DNA from: Terripilifer sp031921685
GTDB taxonomy: Bacteria; Pseudomonadota; Alphaproteobacteria; Rhizobiales; Beijerinckiaceae
Assembly (NCBI RefSeq): GCF_031921685.1
Contig: NZ_JAPDHU010000002.1
Location: 1,054,001-1,118,000, forward strand
Reading direction: 5' to 3'
Length of the DNA: 64,000 nt
The position numbers were made by a program, and so were the translations under genes. A model generated the notes under the pieces. It was not told the DNA's origin. It ran no database searches and worked only from the letters and a program-made list of their open reading frames with translations. This document shows, piece after piece, positions 52,215-61,379 of the stretch (position 1 is the first letter of the stretch; each line of letters opens with the position of its first letter).

Positions 52215-53357
52215 ATGAACAAGGTGGTGTGGGGCGCCCTGGGCCTCGGGGTGCTGGCAGCCCTGGGCGGCGGCGCCTGGCTGCTCTCCCTGCCGCCCGC
52301 GCCAGCCGCAACCGTTCCTGCGCCGATCGCCCAGGCGGAAACCGCCGCCATGATCGCCGCCCTGAAACCGAAGCGCCCTCGCCCGCTCATCGCCATCGTC
52401 GGCGTCAATGAGGGCACGGAGGTCACCGACTATCTGATGCCCTATGGCATTCTGAAGCGCGCCGACATCGCCGATGTGGTGGCGCTCGCCACCAAGCCCG
52501 GCCCGATGACGCTTTATCCGACGCTGAAGATCGAACCAGAGGCGACGATAGCCGATTTCGACGCGCGCCATTCCGGCGGCGCGGACTACGTCATCGTTCC
52601 CGCCATGGTTCGCGACGACGATCCCGGCATCATGGCATGGCTGAAAAGCCAGGCAGACAAAGGCGCTATTATCGTCAGCGTCTGTGCCGGCGCCAAGGTC
52701 GTCGCCAGCGCAGGCCTGCTCGATGGCAAGCGCGCGACGACGCACTGGTACTATCTGAAAGAACTGCGCGGCAAACATCCAAGCATCACTTACGTGGCCA
52801 ACCGGCGAATGGTGATCGACAACGGCGTTGCAACGACAACCGGCATCACCGCCTCCATGCCGATGATGCTGACATTGATCGAAGCCATCGCCGGCCGCGC
52901 CAAGGCTGAGAGTGTCGCGCAAGGTCTCGGCCTCGCCGATTGGGATGCGCGCCACGACAGCGCAGCCTTCACGTTCACCCGCCCCTTCGCACTCACCGCG
53001 ATCAGCAACACGCTCGCTTTCTGGAACCGTGAAGAGTTGGGGTTGGAGCTCACGGAGGGTATGGACGAAGTTTCGCTCGCGCTGGTCACCGATGCCTGGT
53101 CGCGGACCTATCACTCGCAGGCTTACACCTATGCGGCTTCGCCGGAAGCGCGCGAGAGCCGCAACGGACTGCGCATTCTGCCCGATCGGATCACGACGCG
53201 CTGGCCAGCGGAGCGACAACTGACCACCTTCACTGACGTGCCGCCCGCGCTGGCTTTGGATCAGAACCTGGCCGGCATAGCGAGCCGCTACGACAAGCCC
53301 ACCGCCGATTTCGTCGCCATGCAGCTTGAATACCCGCAGCCGAAAAGTAGAAATTGA
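52215..53357 (+). CDS. Exported DJ-1/PfpI (GATase1-like) family protein
   Basis: 380 residues with an N-terminal signal or anchor (NKVVWGALGLGVLAALGGGAWLL), so periplasmic or membrane-tethered. A DJ-1/PfpI domain (about 55-230) shows PRPLIAIVGVNEGTEVTDYLMPYGILKRAD, DYVIVPAMV and the nucleophile elbow SVCAGAKVVASAGLLDGKRATTHW. The C-terminal ~150 residues have no HTH as AraC-type relatives do. Probably a hydrolase or ligand-binding protein. ATG follows GGGGAGAGG. Long AT-rich divergent region toward guaB. Confidence 0.82.
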   Translation: MNKVVWGALGLGVLAALGGGAWLLSLPPAPAATVPAPIAQAETAAMIAALKPKRPRPLIAIVGVNEGTEVTDYLMPYGILKRADIADVVALATKPGPMTLYPTLKIEPEATIADFDARHSGGADYVIVPAMVRDDDPGIMAWLKSQADKGAIIVSVCAGAKVVASAGLLDGKRATTHWYYLKELRGKHPSITYVANRRMVIDNGVATTTGITASMPMMLTLIEAIAGRAKAESVAQGLGLADWDARHDSAAFTFTRPFALTAISNTLAFWNREELGLELTEGMDEVSLALVTDAWSRTYHSQAYTYAASPEARESRNGLRILPDRITTRWPAERQLTTFTDVPPALALDQNLAGIASRYDKPTADFVAMQLEYPQPKSRN

Positions 53358-53496
53358 CAAGCGCTAGCAATTTTAGCGACCTCTATTATCCAAAAAAGAT
53401 GCTGAACAAATCTTTCCTTTCCCCGATGGCTTCTCCGCCTCAGCCTTAGATTTTTGCAAGCCTTTTCAGGCTATCCTGTCTAGCGAGGAGCCAACT

Positions 53497-54459
53497 ATGT
53501 CCCGCTGGGCGAAACTTTGTTTCTTTCTGACCGCCGCCTTCTATCTGGTCGCGTTGTCCCTATCGGTGCTGCTTCCAATAATGGTCCAGATTCCCGTTTT
53601 AAGGGAAACGGTCAAGATGTTGGGGTCTCTCTTCTTCTATGTTCAAATATTCGCATTCATTTCCCCGACCATCTTCTGGAACCTTGCCTTCGTAATCGTT
53701 GCAGTAGACGTGCTAACGGGAAGATCTGCCAAACGCCTGATGATCCTGCCCGTGCTCTGGTTTGGTGGATATGCGGCTGCCGTGTTGCTCAGCGAACGGG
53801 AAGCTGATCGCTTTAATCACGCATTGACGGCACAAAGAGAAAACAACCGAGTGGCCTTCGATCCTGCGACGCAGGATGTATTGGTGGAAGCGAACGAGCC
53901 CGGTCCGGGGCGCAGAGCTGGTGGGCAACTGTCAGCGCGCTACACAATGGTTCAAACTCTTGGACTGACAACAGCCTATGAGCTTACAAAACAGGCTCCC
54001 GAGGAGATTAAAAAAATCGAGCTTCAGCCAACGAAATGTTCTGGCTCAGGGTCTATGCCGGTCGATCCTGGCTTCCGCGAAGGCCGGCGTTTCAGCAGCG
54101 CGCATAACATGTGCATTACGGAGACGCTCGAACGGCCATTGAAGCCAGTCCTTCGGATCGTCGGTGGAAAAAGGGATGACCGCGAGGGCCTGACAACCGT
54201 TACGACCCGTGACTTCCAGATTGTAATGCCCAATGGAGAAATCAAGAAAATCCGGACCGGAGGCGCGTATCCACTGTCATGGCGGCCTCAATTGGCGTTT
54301 AATTGCCGGTTCGGAGCTATACATTGCCCAATACATTTTGAGTTCAGAACTAGGCCCGAGGTTTTCAATCCCAACAACGTTCCCAACGTTATTGGCCACG
54401 CCCTTGGCCTCGAAAACATTTCATTGCGTGATCGATACCCCCAAGGTCAGTGGCAATAA
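53497..54459 (+). CDS. Unrecognised membrane-anchored protein
   Basis: 320 residues. Three to four hydrophobic segments in the first ~105 residues (CFFLTAAFYLVALSLSVLLPIMV; FYVQIFAFISPTIFWNLAFVIVAV; LMILPVLWFGGYAAAVLL), then a soluble domain of about 210 residues with Cys pairs (PTKCSG, HNMCITET, AFNCRFGAIHCPIHFEF). I do not recognise the family. Shine-Dalgarno GAGGAG is well placed. The gene is AT-richer than its neighbours, so it may be recently acquired. Confidence 0.6.
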   Translation: MSRWAKLCFFLTAAFYLVALSLSVLLPIMVQIPVLRETVKMLGSLFFYVQIFAFISPTIFWNLAFVIVAVDVLTGRSAKRLMILPVLWFGGYAAAVLLSEREADRFNHALTAQRENNRVAFDPATQDVLVEANEPGPGRRAGGQLSARYTMVQTLGLTTAYELTKQAPEEIKKIELQPTKCSGSGSMPVDPGFREGRRFSSAHNMCITETLERPLKPVLRIVGGKRDDREGLTTVTTRDFQIVMPNGEIKKIRTGGAYPLSWRPQLAFNCRFGAIHCPIHFEFRTRPEVFNPNNVPNVIGHALGLENISLRDRYPQGQWQ

Positions 54460-54819
54460 ATAGCCGCGTCCCCGCTGCAACTCGAATATGCGTGGCAACC
54501 AACGCAGAGCACATCGATCAGCAAAAGTACGCAGTAATCCCTACGGCGACAGAGATGACGCATTGCGCCGCAGGCCGCGTTCTTTTCCATTCGCAGCAGA
54601 TATGATAGCTTGATCGCATCATGTTGCCGCGCGCCGAGACATAATCCGAAATCTCATGCCGGACGAAGGCGATAGTACCAGCGAAAGTTCTGGCCGACCT
54701 ACGCGGGCTTTGCATTGGCAGAGCCTGTTCGATCATGTGCGCCCTCTCCATCGCCTTCAATACGCTTCTCGTCTGAAAGCGTTCATCCCCTTCCCTTATC
54801 CTGCAACAGGACCCAATCC
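54460..54819. other. Intergenic region upstream of the TerC-like gene
   Basis: 360 bases. An open frame continues upstream of the TerC start to 54715 but has no family resemblance. I looked for a manganese (yybP-ykoY) riboswitch, which often precedes TerC genes, and did not find its conserved core. Nothing else is supported. Confidence 0.4.
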
Positions 54820-56376
54820 ATGGAATTCCTCGCAGATCCAAACATCTGGATCGGCCTTCTCACGCTCGTTGTCCTGGAAGTCGTCCTTGGCATAGACAAT
54901 CTCGTTTTCATCGCGATCCTGGCGGACAAGCTGCCGCCGCATCAGCGCAACAAGGCCCGCGTGATCGGCCTGGCGCTGGCGCTCGTCATGCGGATCGCGC
55001 TGCTGTTTTCGATTTCATGGATCGTGACGCTGACGCGGCCGCTTTTTTCGGTCGCCGGCTTCTCTTTCTCCGGCCGCGATCTCATCCTGATCTTCGGCGG
55101 CATCTTTCTGTTGGCGAAAGGAACGATCGAACTGCACGAGCGCCTCGAAGGCGCGCATAAGCAGAAGACAGGACGTGTCGTTCACGCCCTCTTCTGGCAG
55201 GTGATCGTTCAAATCGTCATTCTAGACGCCGTGTTTTCGCTCGACAGCGTCATCACGGCCGTCGGCATGGTCGATCAGCTCTGGGTGATGGTCACCGCCG
55301 TCTGCGTGGCCATGGTCGTCATGATGGCCGCCTCGCGTCCGCTGATGGCTTTCGTGGCGAAACATCCGACCGTCGTCATTCTCTGTCTCGGCTTCCTGCT
55401 GATGATCGGCTTCAGCCTGGTGGTCGAAGGCTTCGGTTTCCATATTCCCAAGGGCTATCTCTACGCCGCCATCGGCTTCTCGGTTCTAATCGAGGCGGCC
55501 AATCAATTGGGACGCCGCAACCGCGAGCGAACCATCACGACGGGCGATTTGCGCGACCGGATGTCGGAAGCGGTTCTGCGCATGCTGGGCGGCCGTTCGG
55601 GCGAAGGCTCGCTGGGCGAAACCGTCGATGTCATCGCCGAACACGCCGCCCAGGGCGCGATCTTCAAGCCCGAAGAACAGGAGATGATCCGCGGCGTGCT
55701 CGACTTGAGCGAACGTCCCGTCAGCTCGATCATGTCGCCGCGCAACGAAATCGAATGGCTCGATCTCAATAAAAGCCCGGACGAATTGCACGCCGCCATC
55801 CGCAAGCTGACCCACAGCAAAGTCGTCATCGCCCGTGACGATGTCGACGAATTCATGGGCGTCGCGATCACCCGCGAATTGCTCGACGCATTGATCGCCG
55901 GACAGACGATCGACTGGACCCGGTTCACGCGCCAGCCGACGATCGTCCACGAGACGACCGACGTCCTGAAAATCATCGAACAACTGCGCCGCTCGCCGGT
56001 CCAGACGGCGATGGTCGTCGACGAACACGGATCGCTGGTCGGCATAGCGACACCGACGGACATCCTCGAGGCCATCGCCGGCGAGTTCCCCGATATCGAC
56101 GAGGAAGCGGCATCGCTGGAACGATTGGAGGATGGGTCGTGGCTGGTCGACGGCTTTATCGACGTGCGCCAATTGAGCGGTGCCATCGGCCGCGACCTCG
56201 TCGACGACGCCAACCGCTATTCGACGCTGGGCGGTTATATCCTGACGCAACTCGGTCATCTGCCGACCGTCGGTCAAGTCCTTGATGCGGCCGGATTGCG
56301 GTTCGAAATTCTGTCGCTCGACAAACGCAGCATCGGCAGGGTTCGGATCACCGAAGCCGAACCCCCTCCGCCTTAA
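54820..56376 (+). CDS. TerC-family membrane protein with CBS and CorC/HlyC domains (YegH/YoaE type)
   Basis: 518 residues. TerC membrane domain (about 1-230) with the paired acidic helices VLEVVLGIDNLVFIAIL and VILDAVFSLDSVITAVG; two CBS domains (about 280-405, including VSSIMSPRNEIEWL); and a C-terminal CorC/HlyC domain (about 425-518). TerC proteins are linked to manganese export and metal homeostasis. ATG 54820 is preferred because TerC homology begins at MEFLADPNIWIGL, with ACAGGA upstream. Confidence 0.9.
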   Translation: MEFLADPNIWIGLLTLVVLEVVLGIDNLVFIAILADKLPPHQRNKARVIGLALALVMRIALLFSISWIVTLTRPLFSVAGFSFSGRDLILIFGGIFLLAKGTIELHERLEGAHKQKTGRVVHALFWQVIVQIVILDAVFSLDSVITAVGMVDQLWVMVTAVCVAMVVMMAASRPLMAFVAKHPTVVILCLGFLLMIGFSLVVEGFGFHIPKGYLYAAIGFSVLIEAANQLGRRNRERTITTGDLRDRMSEAVLRMLGGRSGEGSLGETVDVIAEHAAQGAIFKPEEQEMIRGVLDLSERPVSSIMSPRNEIEWLDLNKSPDELHAAIRKLTHSKVVIARDDVDEFMGVAITRELLDALIAGQTIDWTRFTRQPTIVHETTDVLKIIEQLRRSPVQTAMVVDEHGSLVGIATPTDILEAIAGEFPDIDEEAASLERLEDGSWLVDGFIDVRQLSGAIGRDLVDDANRYSTLGGYILTQLGHLPTVGQVLDAAGLRFEILSLDKRSIGRVRITEAEPPPP

Positions 56377-56469
56377 AACCGGCCCGTATGACGGCACAGA
56401 TGACGACGTGACCGGAAGGCGATATCAATGGATCGCCGCGCCGTCGGCGAACAATAAACGGGAGGAAAA

Positions 56470-57756
56470 ATGGCTCACAACCCGGGCTTTGACACGCTTT
56501 CGGCCACCCGGGAGGGAGCGCCCGCCTCGGCCGGCCACCCGTCGACCAAGCGCTGGACTGAACAGCGCTGGCTTCTCGATAACATCATCCAGGCCAACGG
56601 CATCGATTGGGATCAGCCGCGCTCGATTTATCTCTCGGCGCCGTGCGGCCCGGAGGCCAATGCAGATTTCGCCGCCGCGCGCCTGCGCATCCGCAAATAT
56701 GCCGACGCGGCGCCCGCCTTCGAGGCTTTGGCCAAGCGGCGACAGGCCCGCGCCGAAGCGGCGGAGGCCGCAGGCGAACTCGTCACCGCGCGTGACAATT
56801 ATTTCATCGCCGCTATCCATTGGGGCGCGGCGCAATGGCCGATCGACGCGGCCGACGCCACCAACCTGCGCTACAATGCCTCGAAACGCGCCTGCTATCG
56901 CAAATATGCCGATCTCGCCGATCATCAGGTCGAGGAGGTCTGGATTCCCCTGGGCGACAAGAAACTGCCGGCTTGGCTGCATCTGCCCTATGGCTATGCG
57001 GGGGGACCCGTGCCGGCCATCATCTCCGTGCCCGGCATGGACAGTTTCAAGGAATGCGGCGTTTCCCTTTACGGCGACCGCTGGCTCAATCGCGGCATCG
57101 CCGTTCTCGCCATCGACGGTCCCGGCCAATATGAAAGCCCCCTGCTCGGCATCTATGTGACGCCGGAAGCCTGGGCCGCCACAGGCACCGCCTGCGTCGA
57201 TTGGCTGACCATGCGACCCGAGATCGACGGCAACAAGATCGGCCTGTCCGGCACCAGTTTCGGCACGTTCTTTTCGACGCTCGCCGGTGCCAACGAACCG
57301 CGCATCAAGGCCATCGCGCTCAATGCGCCCTGTCTCGAACCCGGCTGCCACACGATCTTCGAGGAGGCATCGCCGACCTTCAAAATGCGCTTCATGTTCA
57401 TGGCAAACTATACTGACGAAGCCGCCTTCGATCGCTTCGCGCAAAGCCTCACGTGGCGCGGCCATGCCGAAAAGATCGAGGCGCCCCTGCTCTGCCTCAC
57501 CGGCGAATCCGACGAACTGAGCCCGCTGCATTTCGCTGAAGAAATGATGAGCCAGGTGCGCGGCCCGCGCCAGCTCGTCATCTATCAGGATTCCCGCCAC
57601 GCCATCGGCACGGTGCCATCGGCAACATTGGGGCCGTTCGCAACGACCCTGGTCGCCGACTGGATGCAGGCCCGCCTGACCGGCAAGCCCATGACCACGA
57701 GCGAACGCTGGTATGTCGATGCGACAGGCAAAATCGACCGGACATATTTGACGTAA
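56470..57756 (+). CDS. Alpha/beta-hydrolase with helical cap (FrsA/C-C hydrolase-like esterase)
   Basis: 428 residues. A long N-terminal cap (about 1-150) precedes the hydrolase core: PAIISVPGMDSFKE, nucleophile elbow GLSGTSFGTFF with Ser near 262, acid in LTGESDELSPLH, and final His in DSRHAIGTVPSAT. The size and cap match the FrsA/DUF1100-like group, which includes 2,6-dihydroxypseudooxynicotine hydrolase, a C-C bond hydrolase. First gene of a five-gene operon with strong GGAGG before the ATG. With the extradiol-type VOC gene it may cleave a ring-fission product. Confidence 0.82.
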   Translation: MAHNPGFDTLSATREGAPASAGHPSTKRWTEQRWLLDNIIQANGIDWDQPRSIYLSAPCGPEANADFAAARLRIRKYADAAPAFEALAKRRQARAEAAEAAGELVTARDNYFIAAIHWGAAQWPIDAADATNLRYNASKRACYRKYADLADHQVEEVWIPLGDKKLPAWLHLPYGYAGGPVPAIISVPGMDSFKECGVSLYGDRWLNRGIAVLAIDGPGQYESPLLGIYVTPEAWAATGTACVDWLTMRPEIDGNKIGLSGTSFGTFFSTLAGANEPRIKAIALNAPCLEPGCHTIFEEASPTFKMRFMFMANYTDEAAFDRFAQSLTWRGHAEKIEAPLLCLTGESDELSPLHFAEEMMSQVRGPRQLVIYQDSRHAIGTVPSATLGPFATTLVADWMQARLTGKPMTTSERWYVDATGKIDRTYLT

Positions 57757-57788
57757 ACCTGCAACCCAATGAAGGGCAGAAAACTTTA

Positions 57789-58688
57789 ATGAAGCCGACC
57801 AAACAATTGCGAACTTTGATCGATGCGCCTGACATTTGCGCGATGCCGGGTGTCTACGATGCTCTGTCGGCGCGCATCGCCGAACAGGCCGGGCATCGCG
57901 CCGCTTTTCTCGGTGGTTTCGCCGCCACCGGCGCGACTTTGGCCGAACCTGACTCCTCGCAATTGTCCCTGACCGAAATGGCCGATCACACCGCACGCAT
58001 CTGCGATGCGGTGTCGATCCCCATTCTCGCCGATGCGGATACTGGCTTCGGCAATGTCACCAATGTGCGCCGCACGGTCAAACAGTTCGAACGCGCCGGC
58101 GCCGGTGGTATTTTGATCGAAGATCAGGTGTTTCCGAAGCGCTGCGGCCATACGCCGGGCAAGGCGATCATCTCGGTCGAAGACATGGTCGCCAAAGTGA
58201 AAGCCGCCGTCGATGCCCGCGAAGACGGCGATTTCATCATTCTCGCCCGCACCGATGCCATCGCGGTCGAAGGCATCGAGGCGGCGATCGAACGCGCCAA
58301 TCTGTTCCGCGAGGCCGGCGCCGATCTGCTTTTCATCGAAGCGCCGCGCACCCTGGCACAGATGCGCCGCATCTGCGGCGAGGTCGAAGGCAAGCATCTC
58401 GCCAATATGGTCGATTTCGGCATGACCCCGGAACTCACCGCGCGCGAATTGCAGGACATCGGTTTCAGCGCTGCCATCTGGCCGGTCTCGGCGCTGCTGG
58501 CCGTCACCCGCACCCTGCAGGATTTCATGCGGGCATTGGCGACCGAAGGCAGCAGCAAAAGCCAGCAGGATCGCATGGTGACGTTCGATGCCTTCACAAG
58601 TCTGGTCGGTCTGCCTGACCTGCGCACCCGCGAACAAGCCGATCTCGATGCGGCGGCAAGCTTGATAGGTGCCCATAAAAAGCACTGA
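57789..58688 (+). CDS. Isocitrate lyase/PEP mutase-family lyase
   Basis: 299 residues forming a TIM barrel. The family loop is FPKRCGHTPGKAIISVEDMVAKVKAA, with the phosphoenolpyruvate-mutase/methylisocitrate lyase-type opening CAMPGVYDALSARIAEQAGHRAAFLGGFA and the metal site LADADTGFGN. The exact member (oxaloacetate decarboxylase, carboxy-PEP synthase, 2,3-dimethylmalate lyase or other) cannot be told. 32 bases after the hydrolase; likely cleaves a C4-C6 acid to pyruvate or glyoxylate. Confidence 0.82.
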   Translation: MKPTKQLRTLIDAPDICAMPGVYDALSARIAEQAGHRAAFLGGFAATGATLAEPDSSQLSLTEMADHTARICDAVSIPILADADTGFGNVTNVRRTVKQFERAGAGGILIEDQVFPKRCGHTPGKAIISVEDMVAKVKAAVDAREDGDFIILARTDAIAVEGIEAAIERANLFREAGADLLFIEAPRTLAQMRRICGEVEGKHLANMVDFGMTPELTARELQDIGFSAAIWPVSALLAVTRTLQDFMRALATEGSSKSQQDRMVTFDAFTSLVGLPDLRTREQADLDAAASLIGAHKKH

Positions 58689-58709
58689 ACCAACATAAGG
58701 GAGGACAAG

Positions 58710-60401
58710 ATGAAAAATTATCAGGACGGCGGCGAGGCCATTGTCGAGGCCTTTCGCAATCTCGGTGTCGATTACATCATGTCTTCCCCCGGCTCCGAAT
58801 GGAGCCCGGTCTGGGAGGCCATGTCGCGCCAGACGGTCGAAAAGAACGCCGGGCCGAAATTCATCGACTGCTGGCACGAAACCGTCGCCATCGACATGGC
58901 GCTCGGCTACACCGCCGTCACCGGCCGCATGCAGGCGGTATTGATCCACGCCGGCGTCGGCCTGATGCATGGGTCGATGGCCATGCTCTCAGCCACCAAG
59001 GCGGAAATGCCGATGGTGGTGATGTCGGGTGAATCCTTCACCTTCGGCGCCGATCCAGAGGTCGAAGTGGAACCGCAATGGTATGGCGGCGTCAGCGAAG
59101 GCGGCACGCAGCGCTATGTCGCGCCGCTGGTCAAATGGTCGACCCAGATCACCAGCCACGCCACCGTCTACCACACGATCACCCGCGCCGGCGAAATGGC
59201 GCAGCGCGTGCCGCAAGGCCCGGTCTATCTCAATTGCGCCCTCGAAGCGATGTTGCACGAGTGGAAGAAGCCAGACGATCTCAAACCCGTGCCGCCGGCG
59301 CCAAAGACGCAGCCGCTGGCGCAGGACGTGAAGGAGGTCGCCGATCTCATCGCCAAGGCGAAAAACCCCGTCATCGTCACCGAGACATCAGGCCGCGATC
59401 CCAACGCCTTTCGCGCGCTTGTCGACCTCGCCACACATCTCGCCATTCCGGTGATCTCGGGCCGTGGCAGCACCTACACCAATTTCCCCAAATCCAATCC
59501 GATGTGGATGGGCTATGGCACGCTCGGCCTGCTCGACGACGCCGATCTCATTCTCGTCGTTGCCGGCAAGGCGCCCTGGTATCCGCCGACCAAGCGTCCT
59601 GGCAGAGGCCGTATCGTCGCCATCAGCGACAATCCGCTGAAAGCCCACCTCGCTTATCAAGTGCTCTTCGCCGATCAATATCTCGAAGGCGATACGGCGC
59701 TGGCGCTGCGTGCTTTGGTCGAGGCGACGAAATCTCTTTCAGGCGCCGCTGTCGACGAACGCCGCAAACGCTGGACCGGCGAACACGAGAAACTGCTCGC
59801 GGCGCTGAAGACGGCGGAGGACAAGTCGCTTGCCGCCGGCGCGCTCGATGCCGTCGCCGTCGCGGCCGTGGCCAATAGCGCCCTGCCCGACGACACGATC
59901 ATCTGCGATGAAACCATCACGCATATGCCGCTGATGCGCTCGCATCTCAATTTCAACCGGCCGCAGAGCTTCTTCCGTGTCACCGGCGGCGCCTTGGGCC
60001 AGGGCATCGGCGCGGCGCTCGGCGTCAAGCTCGCCTCCCCCGACCGGCCGGTGGTGCTCTTCGTCGGCGACGGCTCGTTCCTCTACAATCCCGTCATCCA
60101 GGCGCTCGGCGCCTCCAAGACCTACGGCCTGCCTGTTATCATCGTCGTCTGCAACAACGCCAAATACGAAGCCATGCGCAAGGGCCATGTGATCTACTAC
60201 GAAGGCGGCGCGGCAGCCTCGACCACCCATCACCACGGCGTCCATATCGCAGGCCCCGAATATCACGAACTGGGCCACCATTACGGCTTCTTTGGCGCCA
60301 AAGTCTCGACGCCCGATGAGCTGAAGAAAGGCTTCGCCGATGCGCTCGCCGCAACGAAGAAAGGCCAGACGGCCATTCTGAACGTGGTGATGACAAAGTA
60401 G
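58710..60401 (+). CDS. Thiamine diphosphate-dependent enzyme (acetolactate synthase/benzoylformate decarboxylase-like)
   Basis: 563 residues in the three-domain ThDP order. The activating Glu is in CWHETVAIDMALGYTAVTG, and the Mg-ThDP motif is GDGSFLYNPVIQALGASKTYGLPVIIVVCNNAKYEA. A middle Rossmann-like domain (about 190-330) has AKNPVIVTETSGRD. No regulatory subunit is present, so it is probably not an ordinary acetolactate synthase. Within this operon it likely decarboxylates a 2-oxo acid or performs an acyloin step. Shine-Dalgarno GGGAGGAC. Confidence 0.85.
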   Translation: MKNYQDGGEAIVEAFRNLGVDYIMSSPGSEWSPVWEAMSRQTVEKNAGPKFIDCWHETVAIDMALGYTAVTGRMQAVLIHAGVGLMHGSMAMLSATKAEMPMVVMSGESFTFGADPEVEVEPQWYGGVSEGGTQRYVAPLVKWSTQITSHATVYHTITRAGEMAQRVPQGPVYLNCALEAMLHEWKKPDDLKPVPPAPKTQPLAQDVKEVADLIAKAKNPVIVTETSGRDPNAFRALVDLATHLAIPVISGRGSTYTNFPKSNPMWMGYGTLGLLDDADLILVVAGKAPWYPPTKRPGRGRIVAISDNPLKAHLAYQVLFADQYLEGDTALALRALVEATKSLSGAAVDERRKRWTGEHEKLLAALKTAEDKSLAAGALDAVAVAAVANSALPDDTIICDETITHMPLMRSHLNFNRPQSFFRVTGGALGQGIGAALGVKLASPDRPVVLFVGDGSFLYNPVIQALGASKTYGLPVIIVVCNNAKYEAMRKGHVIYYEGGAAASTTHHHGVHIAGPEYHELGHHYGFFGAKVSTPDELKKGFADALAATKKGQTAILNVVMTK

Positions 60402-60448
60402 GCCGAGCGCTGCCTATCTACACATAAAAAGACGATCGGGAGGATTTC

Positions 60449-61345
60449 ATGATCAATGTGCGCCGCCTCGGCCACGCCACTTTGACGACGCCCAATCTCA
60501 ATCGGGCGATCGAATATTATAACGAAGTGATCGGTCTCAATGTGGTGGCCCGCGACAGAAAGAGTGCGATCCTGGCCACCAAAGTGGGCCTCGAAGCCAT
60601 TGCCCTCGTCGAGGGCGATCAGGCGGAACTGGCGCGCCTCTCCTTCCAGGTCGCGCCCGGCACCGATCTCAACGACTGTATCAAGGCCCTCGCCAAACAT
60701 GGCGTGAAGGCTGAGCGGCGCAGCGAAATTTCGCCCGGCGTGAAGGAGGCCATCACCTTCAAGGACAACAAGGGCACCGCCATCGATGTCTACGCCGAAT
60801 ATGAATTCGCCAAGGACATGGAAAAGCCCATCGGCATCATGCCCCTCAAACTCGGCCACGTCGCCTATCGCTGCGAAGACATCAAGCCGGTGATGCAGTT
60901 TTATATGGATGTGCTCGGCTTCCGGCTGTCGGACATTCGCGGCGATTTCTTTTGTTTCCTGCGCTGTAATTCCGATCACCACGCCGTCAACTTCGTCAAC
61001 GATCCGAAGGCGCAACTGCATCACATCGCCTTCGAGGTCAAAGACTGGCCGGAAATCCACCGCGCCTGCGACTATCTCGCCAAGAACAATTTGCTGCTCG
61101 TCTGGGGTCCGGGGCGCCACATCATCGGCCACAACATCGCCGCATACCATCGCAACCACGATGGCGTGCGCGTCGAACTCTATACGGAAATGGATCAGAT
61201 GAAGGACGAGGCGCTCGGCTATTTCGATCCACGCCCATGGCATCAGGAGACGCCGCTGCGGCCGAAACAGCATGGCCCCGAGACCTTGCGCAACTATTGG
61301 GGTTTTGGCTCGGGCTCGACCGCCAACATGCCGGGCTATCCGTAG
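60449..61345 (+). CDS. VOC-family extradiol dioxygenase-like protein
   Basis: 298 residues with two glyoxalase/VOC repeats: the first opens VRRLGHATLTTPNLNRAIEYYNEVIGL, the second PLKLGHVAYRCEDIKPVMQFYMDVLGFRLSD. The Fe ligands of type I extradiol dioxygenases are consistent: His in LGHVAY, His in LHHIAFEV and Glu in RVELYTEM. If active, it would split a catechol-type ring, followed by the hydrolase and ThDP enzyme. Fourth gene in the operon. Confidence 0.82.
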   Translation: MINVRRLGHATLTTPNLNRAIEYYNEVIGLNVVARDRKSAILATKVGLEAIALVEGDQAELARLSFQVAPGTDLNDCIKALAKHGVKAERRSEISPGVKEAITFKDNKGTAIDVYAEYEFAKDMEKPIGIMPLKLGHVAYRCEDIKPVMQFYMDVLGFRLSDIRGDFFCFLRCNSDHHAVNFVNDPKAQLHHIAFEVKDWPEIHRACDYLAKNNLLLVWGPGRHIIGHNIAAYHRNHDGVRVELYTEMDQMKDEALGYFDPRPWHQETPLRPKQHGPETLRNYWGFGSGSTANMPGYP

Positions 61346-61379
61346 TTTGTATCATCAGTTTGGCCAGCGGGAGGGACGC

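Noticed and set aside
52179..53360. 393-codon frame antisense to the DJ-1/PfpI gene
   Set aside because: The sense protein has a nucleophile elbow and signal segment; the antisense one is Arg/Gly-rich with no motif.
54460..54819. yybP-ykoY manganese riboswitch upstream of the TerC-like gene
   Set aside because: I could not find its conserved core sequence or paired stems.
56425..57996. 523-codon frame antisense to the capped hydrolase
   Set aside because: Shadow frame; the sense gene has a ribosome site, catalytic motifs and operon context.
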